NCBI RefSeq assembly: GCF_003148465.1
Contig: NZ_QGGI01000017.1
Coordinates: 1-64,000 of the forward strand
From: Oceanotoga teriensis
Lineage (GTDB): Bacteria > Thermotogota > Thermotogae > Petrotogales > Petrotogaceae
Reading direction: 5' to 3'
DNA: 64,000 nt
Positions 8,494-18,554 of this stretch are shown here, one piece after another. How positions within the stretch are numbered: position 1 is the stretch's first letter; each line of letters opens with the position of its first letter. The position numbers were made by a program, and so were the translations under genes. The notes under the pieces are model-generated. The model made no database searches, had not been told where the DNA came from, and saw nothing but the letters and a program-made list of their open reading frames with translations.

Positions 8494-9864
8494 TTAAAAT
8501 AATGAATTTTTTATATCTTCTTCACTTTTTTCTATTTTATTTAAATATTGTATATCAATTTCTAAATTATTTTTTGTTATAGAACTAATATTTATTTTTA
8601 AATCTTGTAAATATTTTTTTATAAATTGATATTCTAAATTTTGTGTCTCATTAAATTTAAATATTATTTTATTATTTTGTATTATTTTTTCAGAATTTTT
8701 TATACTATAATATAAAGCCAAATTAGTTTTCTTATTGTTTTCCGTATAAAAATCCATAATATTTTTTATTATGTCTTCTTCGTCTGTTTCCGATTGACCA
8801 TAAAAATCTTTCTCAAGATTTTCTAAAATTTTTTTATCTTGTGTATCTTTTGAATTTATATAAGATAGTATCGTTGTTTTGATATTAAATACCATTTTTT
8901 TATCTTCATTATTTTTTAGTTCTTTTAATATTTCATTCAATTCATTTAATGTAAATATGTATTTATTTTGAAATCCTTCTTTTTTTATTTTATCAAATAA
9001 ACTTTCTATTCCTTCTTCTATAAGAATTTCAGGTTCTTTTCCCATATCATATATTTCTTTATTATATTTTAATATTTTTTCTGTATTCCCATTTATTAAA
9101 TCATAAATATAAGTCTCTATATATTTTTCATCATATATTCCAAGTACATCATATAATTCTTCTTTTTTTAATATATTATCTGATGAAAACTTTATAACTT
9201 GTTCTAAAAGAGATATAGCATCTCTCATTCCACCTTTAGCTTTTTTTGCAATTATTTGTAAAACTGAATCTTCTGTTTCTATATTTTCCATTTTACATAT
9301 ATATTTTAATCTTTCTTCTATATCTATATTTGAAATATTTTTAAAATTTATGACTTGTGATCTGGATATTATTGTTTCAGGGACTTTTTCCATATTAGTA
9401 GTCGCAAGTATAAATATAACATGTTTTGGTGGTTCTTCTAAAGTTTTTAAAAGTGCATTAAATGCTTCTCTCGTTAACATATGAAATTCATCTATTATAT
9501 ATATTTTATATTTGCCAGCTACAGGTCTATAATTTGCAGAATCTCTTATCTGTCTTATTTCATCAATTCCTCTATTTGATGCAGCATCTAATTCCATAAC
9601 ATCCATAAAAGCATTTTGATTTATAGATTTACAATTTTCACAAGTATTACAAGGATTATTATTTATTGGATTTTTACAATTCATTAGTTTAGATATTATT
9701 CTTGCTATAGTTGTTTTTCCAGTACCTCTCGGTCCATTAAATATATATGCATGAGATATATTATTTTTCTTAGATGCATTTTTAAAATATTTTTTTATAT
9801 GATTTTGACCTGCAATATCTTCAAAAGTCATAGGCCTATATTTTCTATACAAACTCTCATTCAT
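8494..9864 (-). CDS. dnaX: DNA polymerase III subunit gamma/tau
   Basis: Clamp-loader ATPase of the replisome. It begins with LYRKYRP, then Walker A GPRGTGKTT at 44-52, a zinc-binding cysteine set (CKNPINNNPCNTCENC, 63-78), and the Walker B region IIDEFHML with TLEEPP and sensor SRSQ motifs. At 456 residues it is short, with only a small C-terminal region after domain III. The ribosome site is GGGGGAT. Its start overlaps the end of yigZ by 8 bases. An A7 run lies at codons 293-295, but a -1 shift there would stop within domain III, so I do not call a programmed short form. Confidence 0.95.
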   Translation of the reverse strand: MNESLYRKYRPMTFEDIAGQNHIKKYFKNASKKNNISHAYIFNGPRGTGKTTIARIISKLMNCKNPINNNPCNTCENCKSINQNAFMDVMELDAASNRGIDEIRQIRDSANYRPVAGKYKIYIIDEFHMLTREAFNALLKTLEEPPKHVIFILATTNMEKVPETIISRSQVINFKNISNIDIEERLKYICKMENIETEDSVLQIIAKKAKGGMRDAISLLEQVIKFSSDNILKKEELYDVLGIYDEKYIETYIYDLINGNTEKILKYNKEIYDMGKEPEILIEEGIESLFDKIKKEGFQNKYIFTLNELNEILKELKNNEDKKMVFNIKTTILSYINSKDTQDKKILENLEKDFYGQSETDEEDIIKNIMDFYTENNKKTNLALYYSIKNSEKIIQNNKIIFKFNETQNLEYQFIKKYLQDLKINISSITKNNLEIDIQYLNKIEKSEEDIKNSLF

Positions 9865-10492
9865 TTTTATCCCCCATTTTTAAAGCTATTTCAACAAATC
9901 CATTTTCATGAATTTTATTTGTTTTTTCTTTTAATATATTAATTATTTCTTCTGATTTATTTTCTATTATATTTATTTGAAATTCTACTTTATCTGTAAA
10001 ATTTTTTTCTGTTATTTTCCATCCTTTTTCTCTTTTTAAGAGTTTTTCTATTTCATTAAATTTTGAATAGTCAGTTTCACAAATTAGCTTAATAGAATTA
10101 TTCATTTCAACTATATCACAATTTTTTATTGAATTTTCCGCAGAATTTGAATAAGCATCTATTAATCCTCTTACTCCTAATTTTATTCCACCATAATATC
10201 TAGTAACAACTATTGCAACATTTTTTAGATTATATTTTTCTATTTGACCAAATATTGGTTTTCCAGCAGTACCAGAAGGTTCTCCATTATCTGAATAATT
10301 ATACTTTTCTATTTCTTCTATAACATAATATGCCCAACAATTATGAGTCGCATTTTTATATTTTTCAGAAATTTTTTTTATATAATTTTTTGCCGCTTCT
10401 TCATTTTTTACTTTTTTTATATTAGTTATAAATTCAGATCTTTTTATATTTAATTTTGTTTCTTTTTCATTTATTATCGAATAATATGACAC
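9857..10492 (-). CDS. yigZ: YigZ/IMPACT family protein
   Basis: A 211-residue member of the UPF0029/IMPACT family, recognised by the block GEPSGTAGKPIFGQI followed by VVTRYYGGIKLGVRGLI in the N-terminal half; the C-terminal half has the ferredoxin-like YigZ tail. Its molecular function is not settled in bacteria; eukaryotic IMPACT is a translation regulator. The start is GTG at 10492 behind GAGGTG. The stop overlaps dnaX by 8 bases, so this gene and dnaX are coupled. Confidence 0.9.
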   Translation of the reverse strand: MSYYSIINEKETKLNIKRSEFITNIKKVKNEEAAKNYIKKISEKYKNATHNCWAYYVIEEIEKYNYSDNGEPSGTAGKPIFGQIEKYNLKNVAIVVTRYYGGIKLGVRGLIDAYSNSAENSIKNCDIVEMNNSIKLICETDYSKFNEIEKLLKREKGWKITEKNFTDKVEFQINIIENKSEEIINILKEKTNKIHENGFVEIALKMGDKNE

Positions 10493-10504
10493 ATTTCACA
10501 CCTC

Positions 10505-11680
10505 TTACTTTTTTTGATTTATAGTTGTCAATATAATACTTCCAACTGAAAATATTATTATAAATGAAATTAGAATTAGTAAATTCCAAGGTATTTGATT
10601 TAAATGATATCCTAATATCGAAATTTTTCTCCACGATTCAACGGCATATTTAACCGGAAATATATAAGATATGAATTTTATTTTTGAATCTGAAGGTATT
10701 GGAATTATGATATCTCCAAATAATATCATAGTACCCGTTATAGCTGTAAGCATGAATGATGCTGATTTTGTAGTTTTAGTAAATGATGATATAAATATCC
10801 CCATAGTTGTAAAAGATAAAACACTTAATATTATTATTATAATTACTTCTAATTCATTTCCAATAGATTTTGTACCAAACAATCTATATAAATACCAAGT
10901 CATTAGACTTGATATTAAACCTATAAAAAAATAGGCTATAAATTTAAAAGAAATAAATTGTTTTATTTCTAATCCATTAGCTCTATATATATCTAATAGA
11001 CCACTTTCTTTAGTGTGAGCTATAGAATTTCCTACTCCAATCATAGAAAATAATATTATCATTATTACAGCTATACTTGGTGTAAATATATCTTTAAATC
11101 CAAGATTATTTTGATTTGTTGTTTTTATATTCCCAGTATTCAAATCCGGAACCATTAATTCTAAATTAGGAGCTTTTCTATTTTCATCTACTCCAATTCC
11201 ACCTTTTAATAAAAATTCAGTTGTAGAACCATTTTTTATATCAGGTATACCCGATAATTCTTTAAAAAGAGTTTTTAAAAGTGTATATACTGTCATTGAT
11301 TCTTGTATTCTATCTGGATTTGGTATTAAAAATAATTTAGTTTCTTCATAATCCTTTAAATTTTGTAAAAATCCTTTTGGAATTATTAATACAGAATCAA
11401 AATCTTTTGATTTTAAATAGTCTTGAAGTTCTTCTTGACTTTTTAATTCTACTGCATTATCCCATTTTAAAAATTGTCTTAAAAAAACAAATCCAAATCT
11501 TCCAAGAAATGAATTGTCTTCATTATAAACCCCTATTTTATAATTGCCTAATAAATTTTCTGGATAAAATGATGTTCCTAAATAGGCTATTATAACAGGT
11601 AAAATTATCATCAAAAGAAATAAACCTGGGTTTCTAAATATTTTTTTTAATTCAAAAAAACTTATTTTAAATGATTTCAA
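10505..11680 (-). CDS. ABC-2 type transporter permease, orphan
   Basis: A 391-residue membrane protein of the ABC-2 permease type: one N-terminal helix (FLLMIILPVIIAYLG), a soluble extracytoplasmic domain of about 170 residues, then five or more helices in the C-terminal half. This is the architecture of drug, lipid or protein exporters such as YhgE/YadH relatives. No ATP-binding partner is encoded nearby, so the substrate cannot be guessed. The start is TTG behind GGAGGG and overlaps the upstream helicase gene by 14 bases, which suggests coupled translation even though the two roles look unrelated. Confidence 0.8.
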   Translation of the reverse strand: MKSFKISFFELKKIFRNPGLFLLMIILPVIIAYLGTSFYPENLLGNYKIGVYNEDNSFLGRFGFVFLRQFLKWDNAVELKSQEELQDYLKSKDFDSVLIIPKGFLQNLKDYEETKLFLIPNPDRIQESMTVYTLLKTLFKELSGIPDIKNGSTTEFLLKGGIGVDENRKAPNLELMVPDLNTGNIKTTNQNNLGFKDIFTPSIAVIMIILFSMIGVGNSIAHTKESGLLDIYRANGLEIKQFISFKFIAYFFIGLISSLMTWYLYRLFGTKSIGNELEVIIIIILSVLSFTTMGIFISSFTKTTKSASFMLTAITGTMILFGDIIIPIPSDSKIKFISYIFPVKYAVESWRKISILGYHLNQIPWNLLILISFIIIFSVGSIILTTINQKK

Positions 11681-13619
11681 GGTAATCCCTCCAGCTATCT
11701 ATGTATACACCTTTATTTTTTATATGATTTATTAAATTATTATATATTTCATCATTTTTTAATGTACTTGTATCTCCGATTATTATTAATTTCTTTCTCG
11801 ATCTTGTTAATGATACATTTAATCTTCTATGATCTTTTAAAAATCCTATTTGATTATCTTTATTACTTCTAACCATAGATATTATTATTATATTTTTTTC
11901 TCTACCTTGAAAACCATCTACCGTATTTATTTCTAAATTTGAATTTTCATATTTTTCACTTAAAATATCAACTTGATCATAATAAGGAGTTATTATTCCT
12001 ATTTCTTTTTCATCATGATATTTTAATAATTCATTTATTATTTCATTTATAATATTTATTTCATAAATATTATATTTTGAATTAGATCCAAATTTTTGTT
12101 TTTCTGTTTCTTCATTTTCTGAATTTATAAAAATTAAAACATTTTCAGGCATCGATATTATATTGTTAGAATTATTTTTCACCTTTATATTTTTTATAAG
12201 TTCAGAAGTTTTTAATTTTCCATTATAAAAATTTTCATTTGAAAATTCTATTATTTTTTTATTCATTCTATACTGTATTCTTAATATAGATGAATAATCT
12301 GGATACTTTTTTATAAGTCTTTCAAAAAGTGTCTTTTCAAGTATATCTTTTGCCTCTTTTGATATTATTGTAGGTGGAAGTTGTTTATGATCACCAGTAA
12401 GTATTACTTTTTCTGATTTTATAAGAGGTATTAAACATGAAGGTTCTTTTGCTTGAGAAGCTTCATCTATTACATTAACATCAAATTTTATTTTTTCAAG
12501 ATATTCACTTCCAGCTCCAGAATTTGTTGTTACAATTATATCTGCTTCTTCTATAATATTTTTCATAGCAAATTCTTCCATATATTTAATATTTTTATAT
12601 AAATCTTCAATTAACTCATTTTCTTTTATCCAATTTGACATAGATTTTAAAACTTTAGAAGATATTCCCCTAAAATTTTTATTATTTTTTGCATGTTTTA
12701 TTATATCCTCATCATGCATTCCTCTTCTTAAAGAAGGAGTTGGTTTTTTATATTTATTTCTTATTTGTATATAATATTCCATTTCTTCTCTCATTTTTTT
12801 TGCATTTTTATAAGTTTCCGACATTTCTAATTGATTATATATTGTTTTTTCTTTAATTTTTTTACTGGTTCTGGCTGGATGTCCTAATCTTGTTATTTTA
12901 AATTGATCATTCAATCTTTCAGCTATATTATCAGCAGCAATATTTGATTCAGCTGTTGCTAATACTTTTTTACCTTTTTTTGCTTCTTGTTTTATTATTT
13001 CTATAATAGTTCTTGTTTTACCAGTACCAGGTGGTCCATGTAATATATATAAGGTTTCATGAGATAAAGCTTTTTCCACACATAATTTTTGATATTCATT
13101 CAATTGTTTATCAAAAAAATCTATTTGATTTATGTTTATTTTTTGTTCAATTTTTTCGTTTAACATTTTTGTAATTTTTTTATCAGAAAGTTTTTTTAAT
13201 TTTTCAAGAGCCTTATTCATTCTCTTATATATCACATCATTAAAATATAAATCTATTCTAACTTTTCTAAAAATCCAATCTGGTACGTTTGTTCCAAATG
13301 CTATTGTTATATATTTTTTCCCTATTTCTACAACAGTTCCTTGATGATTTTTTTTCAATGGGTTATTTGTACTCACAATTATTTCATCACCTACAGAAAT
13401 ATTTGTTTTTATTTCTTTTTTTCTACCATATTTTATTAATGTAAATCCACCTACTTCATAACCATCTATTTTCCCATCTAAATTTAAAATAGTCTTACCA
13501 ATTAATTCTCTTTTTTCTGGGCTTAATTGTTTTATTTCTTCTAGTGTTCTTTCTATTTCGGCTTTTCTTTCGAGTTCTATAGATTTTTTATAAATTTTTA
13601 TATAATCTTCTAAATTCAA
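11667..13619 (-). CDS. IGHMBP2-family superfamily 1 helicase
   Basis: A 650-residue SF1B-type DNA/RNA helicase. An N-terminal barrel-like region (about 40-130) precedes Walker A GPPGTGKT at 195-202; motif II is DEASQAKEPS, followed by GDHKQLPPT, QYRMN, TVDGFQGREKN and a motif VI region (VSLTRSRKKLII). These match the IGHMBP2/SMUBP2 and bacterial RecD2-like group, thought to act on DNA or RNA ends in repair or RNA turnover. The start is TTG in a TTGA overlap with the upstream membrane-protein gene, with GGATGAT as ribosome site. The specific role in bacteria is not established. Confidence 0.88.
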   Translation of the reverse strand: MNLEDYIKIYKKSIELERKAEIERTLEEIKQLSPEKRELIGKTILNLDGKIDGYEVGGFTLIKYGRKKEIKTNISVGDEIIVSTNNPLKKNHQGTVVEIGKKYITIAFGTNVPDWIFRKVRIDLYFNDVIYKRMNKALEKLKKLSDKKITKMLNEKIEQKININQIDFFDKQLNEYQKLCVEKALSHETLYILHGPPGTGKTRTIIEIIKQEAKKGKKVLATAESNIAADNIAERLNDQFKITRLGHPARTSKKIKEKTIYNQLEMSETYKNAKKMREEMEYYIQIRNKYKKPTPSLRRGMHDEDIIKHAKNNKNFRGISSKVLKSMSNWIKENELIEDLYKNIKYMEEFAMKNIIEEADIIVTTNSGAGSEYLEKIKFDVNVIDEASQAKEPSCLIPLIKSEKVILTGDHKQLPPTIISKEAKDILEKTLFERLIKKYPDYSSILRIQYRMNKKIIEFSNENFYNGKLKTSELIKNIKVKNNSNNIISMPENVLIFINSENEETEKQKFGSNSKYNIYEINIINEIINELLKYHDEKEIGIITPYYDQVDILSEKYENSNLEINTVDGFQGREKNIIIISMVRSNKDNQIGFLKDHRRLNVSLTRSRKKLIIIGDTSTLKNDEIYNNLINHIKNKGVYIDSWRDYLEII

Positions 13620-14320
13620 TTTTTATCATCCAATTCCTTCGTTATTTTATATAATATTTTTGGCTCTTCATAAAAAGTTATTCTTTCGTCTTTTAATTGT
13701 ATAGCTAATATAAATGTCTCTAAATAAGGTTTATGTAATGTTCTAAGTCTTGGAGAAGGCCATACCATTTCCCAAAGTTTTGGATAATAGGGTTCTTGAG
13801 ATTTTTTTACCCTTATTAAACCATAATCTTCTATTTCTTTTTTTGATATGATTCTACTATATTCTCCAGTTATTAATTTAACATTATAAGCAATTTTGTC
13901 TTTATTATAAGCCAATACAGCTTGAGAAAGATTTTTCATATTTTCAAGATTGTCTATTTCTCCCATTCCAAAAAAACATAAATCATATTTAAATTTTTTT
14001 GGATCTTCAGAATTTTCTTTTAAATATTTTTTTAAAATATCTACTTTCTTTTCATCTGATGCAGCAACAAAAAATATTAAAGCCGATATTATTATAAAAA
14101 TAAATTCTAATAAACTCGAAGTTTTTAATATATACATTATCACTTGATTTATAAGTATAAGAGCAGAAAACAAAGTAAAATATATGGAACCTTTTTTCTT
14201 ATTTAAATTATAAAATATTATCATAGATAAAATACTTATGCCTATAAAAGGCCATCCACGTATTAAAAATTGTAAGTATATGATTAAAGAAAATATTATA
14301 CTTATTAAATAATTTTTCAT
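13616..14320 (-). CDS. Unknown membrane protein with cytoplasmic C-terminal domain
   Basis: I do not recognise this protein. Four closely packed hydrophobic segments fill roughly residues 4-95, then a soluble domain of about 140 residues contains FFGMGEID, VKLITGEYSRIIS and a proline/tryptophan-rich stretch, KLWEMVWPSPRLRTLHKPY. The start is ATG 14320, served by AAGGAGGA; a TTG eight codons earlier lies before that site. It sits between mnmE and the helicase gene, overlapping the latter by 4 bases. Its place in the run suggests constitutive expression but gives no function. Confidence 0.7.
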   Translation of the reverse strand: MKNYLISIIFSLIIYLQFLIRGWPFIGISILSMIIFYNLNKKKGSIYFTLFSALILINQVIMYILKTSSLLEFIFIIISALIFFVAASDEKKVDILKKYLKENSEDPKKFKYDLCFFGMGEIDNLENMKNLSQAVLAYNKDKIAYNVKLITGEYSRIISKKEIEDYGLIRVKKSQEPYYPKLWEMVWPSPRLRTLHKPYLETFILAIQLKDERITFYEEPKILYKITKELDDKN

Positions 14321-14330
14321 TATGTCCTCC

Positions 14331-15662
14331 TTATTTTCCAACACAAAAATTTGAAAACATTTTTTCTAAAAGTTCATCCGTATAATTCTCACCAGTTAAT
14401 TTATATATGTTTTCTAATGAATTTCTTAAATCATACATTATAAAGTCATTAGTTAAATTATTTTTTGAAGCTTCTAAAGCTGATTTTACATCTTTTAAAA
14501 CTTTTTCAAGTATATTTTTATGAGATTCATTCGTCAAGGTTGGTTCTTTTATATATAATTTTTCAGAATATCTTTCATATATTTCTTTTTCAAGATCTTC
14601 TATTTGTTTGTTTTTTGCTGATATTTTTATAATTTTTTCTTTTTCTATTTTAATATCTTTATATTCTTTATCTATTTTGTTTAATGCTATAATTTTTTCT
14701 TTTTTCTTTTCATTTAAAAATTGCAATATATCTGTATCTTCTGAATCAAATTTTTTATTTCCATCTATTATAAATATTACTAAATCTGATTCTTCAATTG
14801 CTTTTTTTGATCTTTCTATACCAATTTTTTCTATTTGATCTTCTGTATTTCTTATTCCAGCTGTATCTATCAATTTTATTAATATTCCTTTTATATTTAA
14901 CATTTCTTCTATAGTATCTCTCGTTGTTCCAGGCACATCTGTAACTATAGCTCTTTCTTTTCTTAAAAGTGCATTTAATAGAGTACTTTTACCAGAATTA
15001 GGTTTCCCAACTATAGTTGTTTTTATTCCATTAAATGCAATTATCCCATTTTCAGAGTTTTTTAATATATTTTCTATTTTACTTTTTATATTTTCTATTT
15101 CTTTTCTTATTTCAAATGTGTCTTCCTCTATATCTTCTGGATAATCCATTTCTACTTCAAGTCTTGCTGAAATATTTAATATATCTTCTTTTATTTCAAT
15201 TATTTTTTTTGATATACCACCTGTAAACATTTTTTGTGAAGCATTTAAAGAGTATTCTGTTTTAGAGTTTATTATATCATTTATAGCTTGAGCCTTTATA
15301 AGATTCATTTTTTTATTCAATACTGCTCTTTTAGAAAATTCTCCTGGTAATGCTTCTCTTATATTTTCTTTTAGAATTCTTCTAAATACACTTTTAGTTA
15401 TTAAATCTCCACCATGTCCAAATATTTCTATCATATCTTCTCCAGTATATGAATTGGGATTTTCATGATATACAAAAGTTATTTCATCTATTTTTTCTTG
15501 TTCTTCATATATCCATCCATAATACATATATTTTGGTTTTATCTTTTCTTTTTTTGTCAATTTTTTTAATATTTCTAATAAATTATAACCACTTATTCTT
15601 ATAACAGATATAGCTCCAATTCCTCTTGGAGAAGATATTGCTGCTATATTATCATATATCAT
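14331..15662 (-). CDS. mnmE: tRNA modification GTPase MnmE
   Basis: GTPase that works with MnmG to place the carboxymethylaminomethyl group on wobble uridine 34. It has the N-terminal folate-binding domain (IAAISSPRGIGAISVIRISG, GEDMIEIFGHGG), a helical domain, and the inserted G domain with GKPNSGKST, DTAG and NKID. It ends in the obligatory FCVGK, whose cysteine is the essential C-terminal residue. I favour ATG 15662, eight bases after GGAGA; a GTG at 15671 overlapping the mfd stop is the alternative. The preceding gene is mfd. Confidence 0.95.
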   Translation of the reverse strand: MIYDNIAAISSPRGIGAISVIRISGYNLLEILKKLTKKEKIKPKYMYYGWIYEEQEKIDEITFVYHENPNSYTGEDMIEIFGHGGDLITKSVFRRILKENIREALPGEFSKRAVLNKKMNLIKAQAINDIINSKTEYSLNASQKMFTGGISKKIIEIKEDILNISARLEVEMDYPEDIEEDTFEIRKEIENIKSKIENILKNSENGIIAFNGIKTTIVGKPNSGKSTLLNALLRKERAIVTDVPGTTRDTIEEMLNIKGILIKLIDTAGIRNTEDQIEKIGIERSKKAIEESDLVIFIIDGNKKFDSEDTDILQFLNEKKKEKIIALNKIDKEYKDIKIEKEKIIKISAKNKQIEDLEKEIYERYSEKLYIKEPTLTNESHKNILEKVLKDVKSALEASKNNLTNDFIMYDLRNSLENIYKLTGENYTDELLEKMFSNFCVGK

Positions 15663-15667
15663 ATCTT

Positions 15668-18550
15668 TCACTCTCCAATTTCTAATATTTTATATAAATA
15701 TTTTATAGGATCTTTTATTCCATAACTTATTAATTCATTTACATTATTTTCATATATAACTTTTTTTGAATATTTTTTATATATATTTAAATTTGGAGTA
15801 ATTTCTTCTGAAAACTTAAATCTTATATATTTTTCATCTATTTCAATTTCTTTTATATTTTGATTACTTGCTTTTACTCTTATCTTAGCATATTCAAATA
15901 GTTCTTTTACTTCTATTGGGATTTTACCATATCTATCATTTATTTCGTTTTTTAATTCTTCAACTTCATCAATATTCTTACTAACAGAAATTCTCCTATA
16001 TATTCTCATTCTATCTATAGAATTTGATATATATTTTTCTGGTATCAATAAATTTCCCCTTATTCCTATAATTTCTGTATATTCAATATTTTTTATAATT
16101 TCTTTTTCTTTTTCATTTAATAATTCATTCGTAACTTTTTCAAGTATATTTTTATATAAATGTAGCCCTACTGAATTAATATGACCTTTTTGATCTAACC
16201 CTAATAAATCTCCATAGCCTCTTATTTCTAAGTCTCTAAGCGCTAATTTTAATCCTGAACCAGGTTCATTAAATTTTTTAATGGCTTCAAGTCTTTTTTG
16301 ACTTTCTTCTTTTAATTTTTCATCTTTGTATAAAAAATATGCGAATGCTCTTTTATTAGATCTACCAACTCTACCTTTTATTTGATATAATTGAGAAATT
16401 CCATATCTTTGAGAATCGTCTATTATTAAAGTGTTAACATTAGGAATATCTATTCCATTTTCAACTATTGATGTTGATATCAATAAATCTATTTCACCTT
16501 CATAATATTGTTTTATTTTTTTGTTTATTTCACTTTTATTCATTCTTCCATGTATATATTCTATTTTTAATTCTGGAATTACATCTTTTAATTTTTTATA
16601 TACTTTTTCTATAGTATTTATTCTATTGTGCACATAAAGTATTTGACCACCTCTTCCTTTTTCTCTAAGAGCAGCAGTTCTAACAATTCTTTCAGAGTAT
16701 TTACCTATAAATGATTGTATAGGTATTCTTCCAATGGGTGGAGTTGATATAGTTGATATTTCTCTTAATCCACTTATTGACATATATAATGTTCTTGGAA
16801 TTGGAGTTGCACTCATCATTAAAAAATTTACACCTTTTGAAAGATTTTTAAATTTTTCTTTTTGTAATACTCCAAACCTTTGTTCTTCATCTATTATTAC
16901 AAGTCCTAACTTTTTCGGATTTATTTTTTCACTTAAAAGAGAATGTGTTCCTATTAATATATCTATAATTCCATTTTTTAAATTATTTATTATTTTTTCT
17001 CTATTTTTAGGTGTTGTATTTCTATTTAAAAGCTCTATATTTATTCCAAAAGGTTCATACCTTTCTTTTAAAGTTTCATAATGTTGAGAAGATAATATTG
17101 TAGTAGGAGCTAAAAATAACACTTGATAATTCGAAATTATTGTTTTGAAAGCTGCTCTTATAGCGACTTCAGTTTTGCCAAATCCAGCATCTCCTACCAA
17201 TAATCTATCCATAGGTTTTAAATTTTCTAAATCTGAATTTATTTCTTCAATACATTTAATTTGATCTAATGTTTCTATATATGGAAATGTCTTTTTTAAC
17301 TGATCTTCAAGTTCTTCATCACCTTTTATTATTATTCCTTTTTGATTTTCTCTTAAAGCATATATTTTTATTAATTGTTTTACTTTTTGCTTTATTTTTT
17401 CTTCTACCTTTTTTTTGGTATTTTTCCATTTCTTTCCATTTAAATTAGATATATTTATAGTATCTTTATCTCCAAGGTACTTTGAAAGTTTATCTAATCT
17501 TTCTACTGGCACAAAAACTCTTGATTTAGAAGCATATTCTAATGTTATATATTCTCTTTCGCCTAAAGCATTTTTCATTTTTCTTATGCCTTTATATAAA
17601 GCTATTCCATAATCTTCATGCACAACTAAATCATCTTCTTTTAGATCTTCCCAATCTATCAATGGCAATGATTCTAAAGTATTATTTTCTTTTTTTAATT
17701 TATAAGTATTATTTTTTAAGTTTAAGGTATATTCTTTATATTTTATAGTATTTATTATTTCTAAAGGTAATCCAGAAAATTCTTTGTATATAAGTTTTTT
17801 ATTTTCATCATCACACATCTCAAAATTTTCTTTTTCTTTTTCTGAAAATGTTTTTATTATTTCATCTTTATTTATAAAAATTATTTCATAATCATTTTTT
17901 ATATAACTAAACAATGTTTTTTTATTTTTATAAAACAGTGCCGGAAAAGTATTTAATTGATTTATATCAATGGTATCTCTTATTCTTTCTTTCATTTTAT
18001 TTATATTTTCTTTAAATTTTAATATTTCAGATCCAGGGATTATTTCTATACTCTCAATATTTTTTATAGATTTCTGATTATTATAATCAAAATAAGTTAT
18101 TCTATCTATTTCTTTATCAAATAATTCTATTCTATTTGGTAAAACCTCTCCTGGTATATATAAATCTCTTATGAATCCTCTTTTGGAATATTCAGAGTTA
18201 TTTCGTACTTCTGAAACATTTTGATATCCCATTTCAAATAAATTTTCATCATAATTTTCATTTATTTTATATTTTATATTTTTAAAGTCTTCTGGAGGTA
18301 TTGTATATCTCGTTAAAGAATGAAATGTAGTTATAATATTTATATTCTGATTTTTTTTGATTTTATTTAATACATTTATTCTTTGATTTTTTATATTTGA
18401 GGAAACATCTATATTTTCAAATGGAAATATATCAAAGTCAGGATAATAATAAGTATTCTTTATATCTATATTTATATTAAAGTATTCAGGTAATACATAT
18501 ATTTTTATTTTGTCTTCTTTGTTTTCTTCTATAAATTTTTTTAAACTCAT
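15668..18550 (-). CDS. mfd: Transcription-repair coupling factor Mfd
   Basis: A 960-residue SF2 translocase that removes stalled RNA polymerase and recruits UvrA. It has a UvrB-like N-terminal region, the RNA polymerase interaction domain (DLVVHEDYGIALYKG), Walker A GDAGFGKTE at 453-461, DEEQRFG, the RecG-like translocation block (LRDLEIRGYGDLLG) and a C-terminal TRCF domain. It is somewhat shorter than the enterobacterial protein, as in other Thermotogota. Start ATG with GGAGGATG upstream. It follows an unknown gene by 4 bases and precedes mnmE. Confidence 0.96.
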   Translation of the reverse strand: MSLKKFIEENKEDKIKIYVLPEYFNINIDIKNTYYYPDFDIFPFENIDVSSNIKNQRINVLNKIKKNQNINIITTFHSLTRYTIPPEDFKNIKYKINENYDENLFEMGYQNVSEVRNNSEYSKRGFIRDLYIPGEVLPNRIELFDKEIDRITYFDYNNQKSIKNIESIEIIPGSEILKFKENINKMKERIRDTIDINQLNTFPALFYKNKKTLFSYIKNDYEIIFINKDEIIKTFSEKEKENFEMCDDENKKLIYKEFSGLPLEIINTIKYKEYTLNLKNNTYKLKKENNTLESLPLIDWEDLKEDDLVVHEDYGIALYKGIRKMKNALGEREYITLEYASKSRVFVPVERLDKLSKYLGDKDTINISNLNGKKWKNTKKKVEEKIKQKVKQLIKIYALRENQKGIIIKGDEELEDQLKKTFPYIETLDQIKCIEEINSDLENLKPMDRLLVGDAGFGKTEVAIRAAFKTIISNYQVLFLAPTTILSSQHYETLKERYEPFGINIELLNRNTTPKNREKIINNLKNGIIDILIGTHSLLSEKINPKKLGLVIIDEEQRFGVLQKEKFKNLSKGVNFLMMSATPIPRTLYMSISGLREISTISTPPIGRIPIQSFIGKYSERIVRTAALREKGRGGQILYVHNRINTIEKVYKKLKDVIPELKIEYIHGRMNKSEINKKIKQYYEGEIDLLISTSIVENGIDIPNVNTLIIDDSQRYGISQLYQIKGRVGRSNKRAFAYFLYKDEKLKEESQKRLEAIKKFNEPGSGLKLALRDLEIRGYGDLLGLDQKGHINSVGLHLYKNILEKVTNELLNEKEKEIIKNIEYTEIIGIRGNLLIPEKYISNSIDRMRIYRRISVSKNIDEVEELKNEINDRYGKIPIEVKELFEYAKIRVKASNQNIKEIEIDEKYIRFKFSEEITPNLNIYKKYSKKVIYENNVNELISYGIKDPIKYLYKILEIGE

Positions 18551-18554
18551 CGGT

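Noticed and set aside
8980-8986. A7 run in dnaX as a programmed frameshift giving a short gamma subunit
   Set aside because: A -1 shift at codons 293-295 would stop within a few codons inside domain III, unlike known gamma, which ends after it. Such runs are frequent in this AT-rich DNA.
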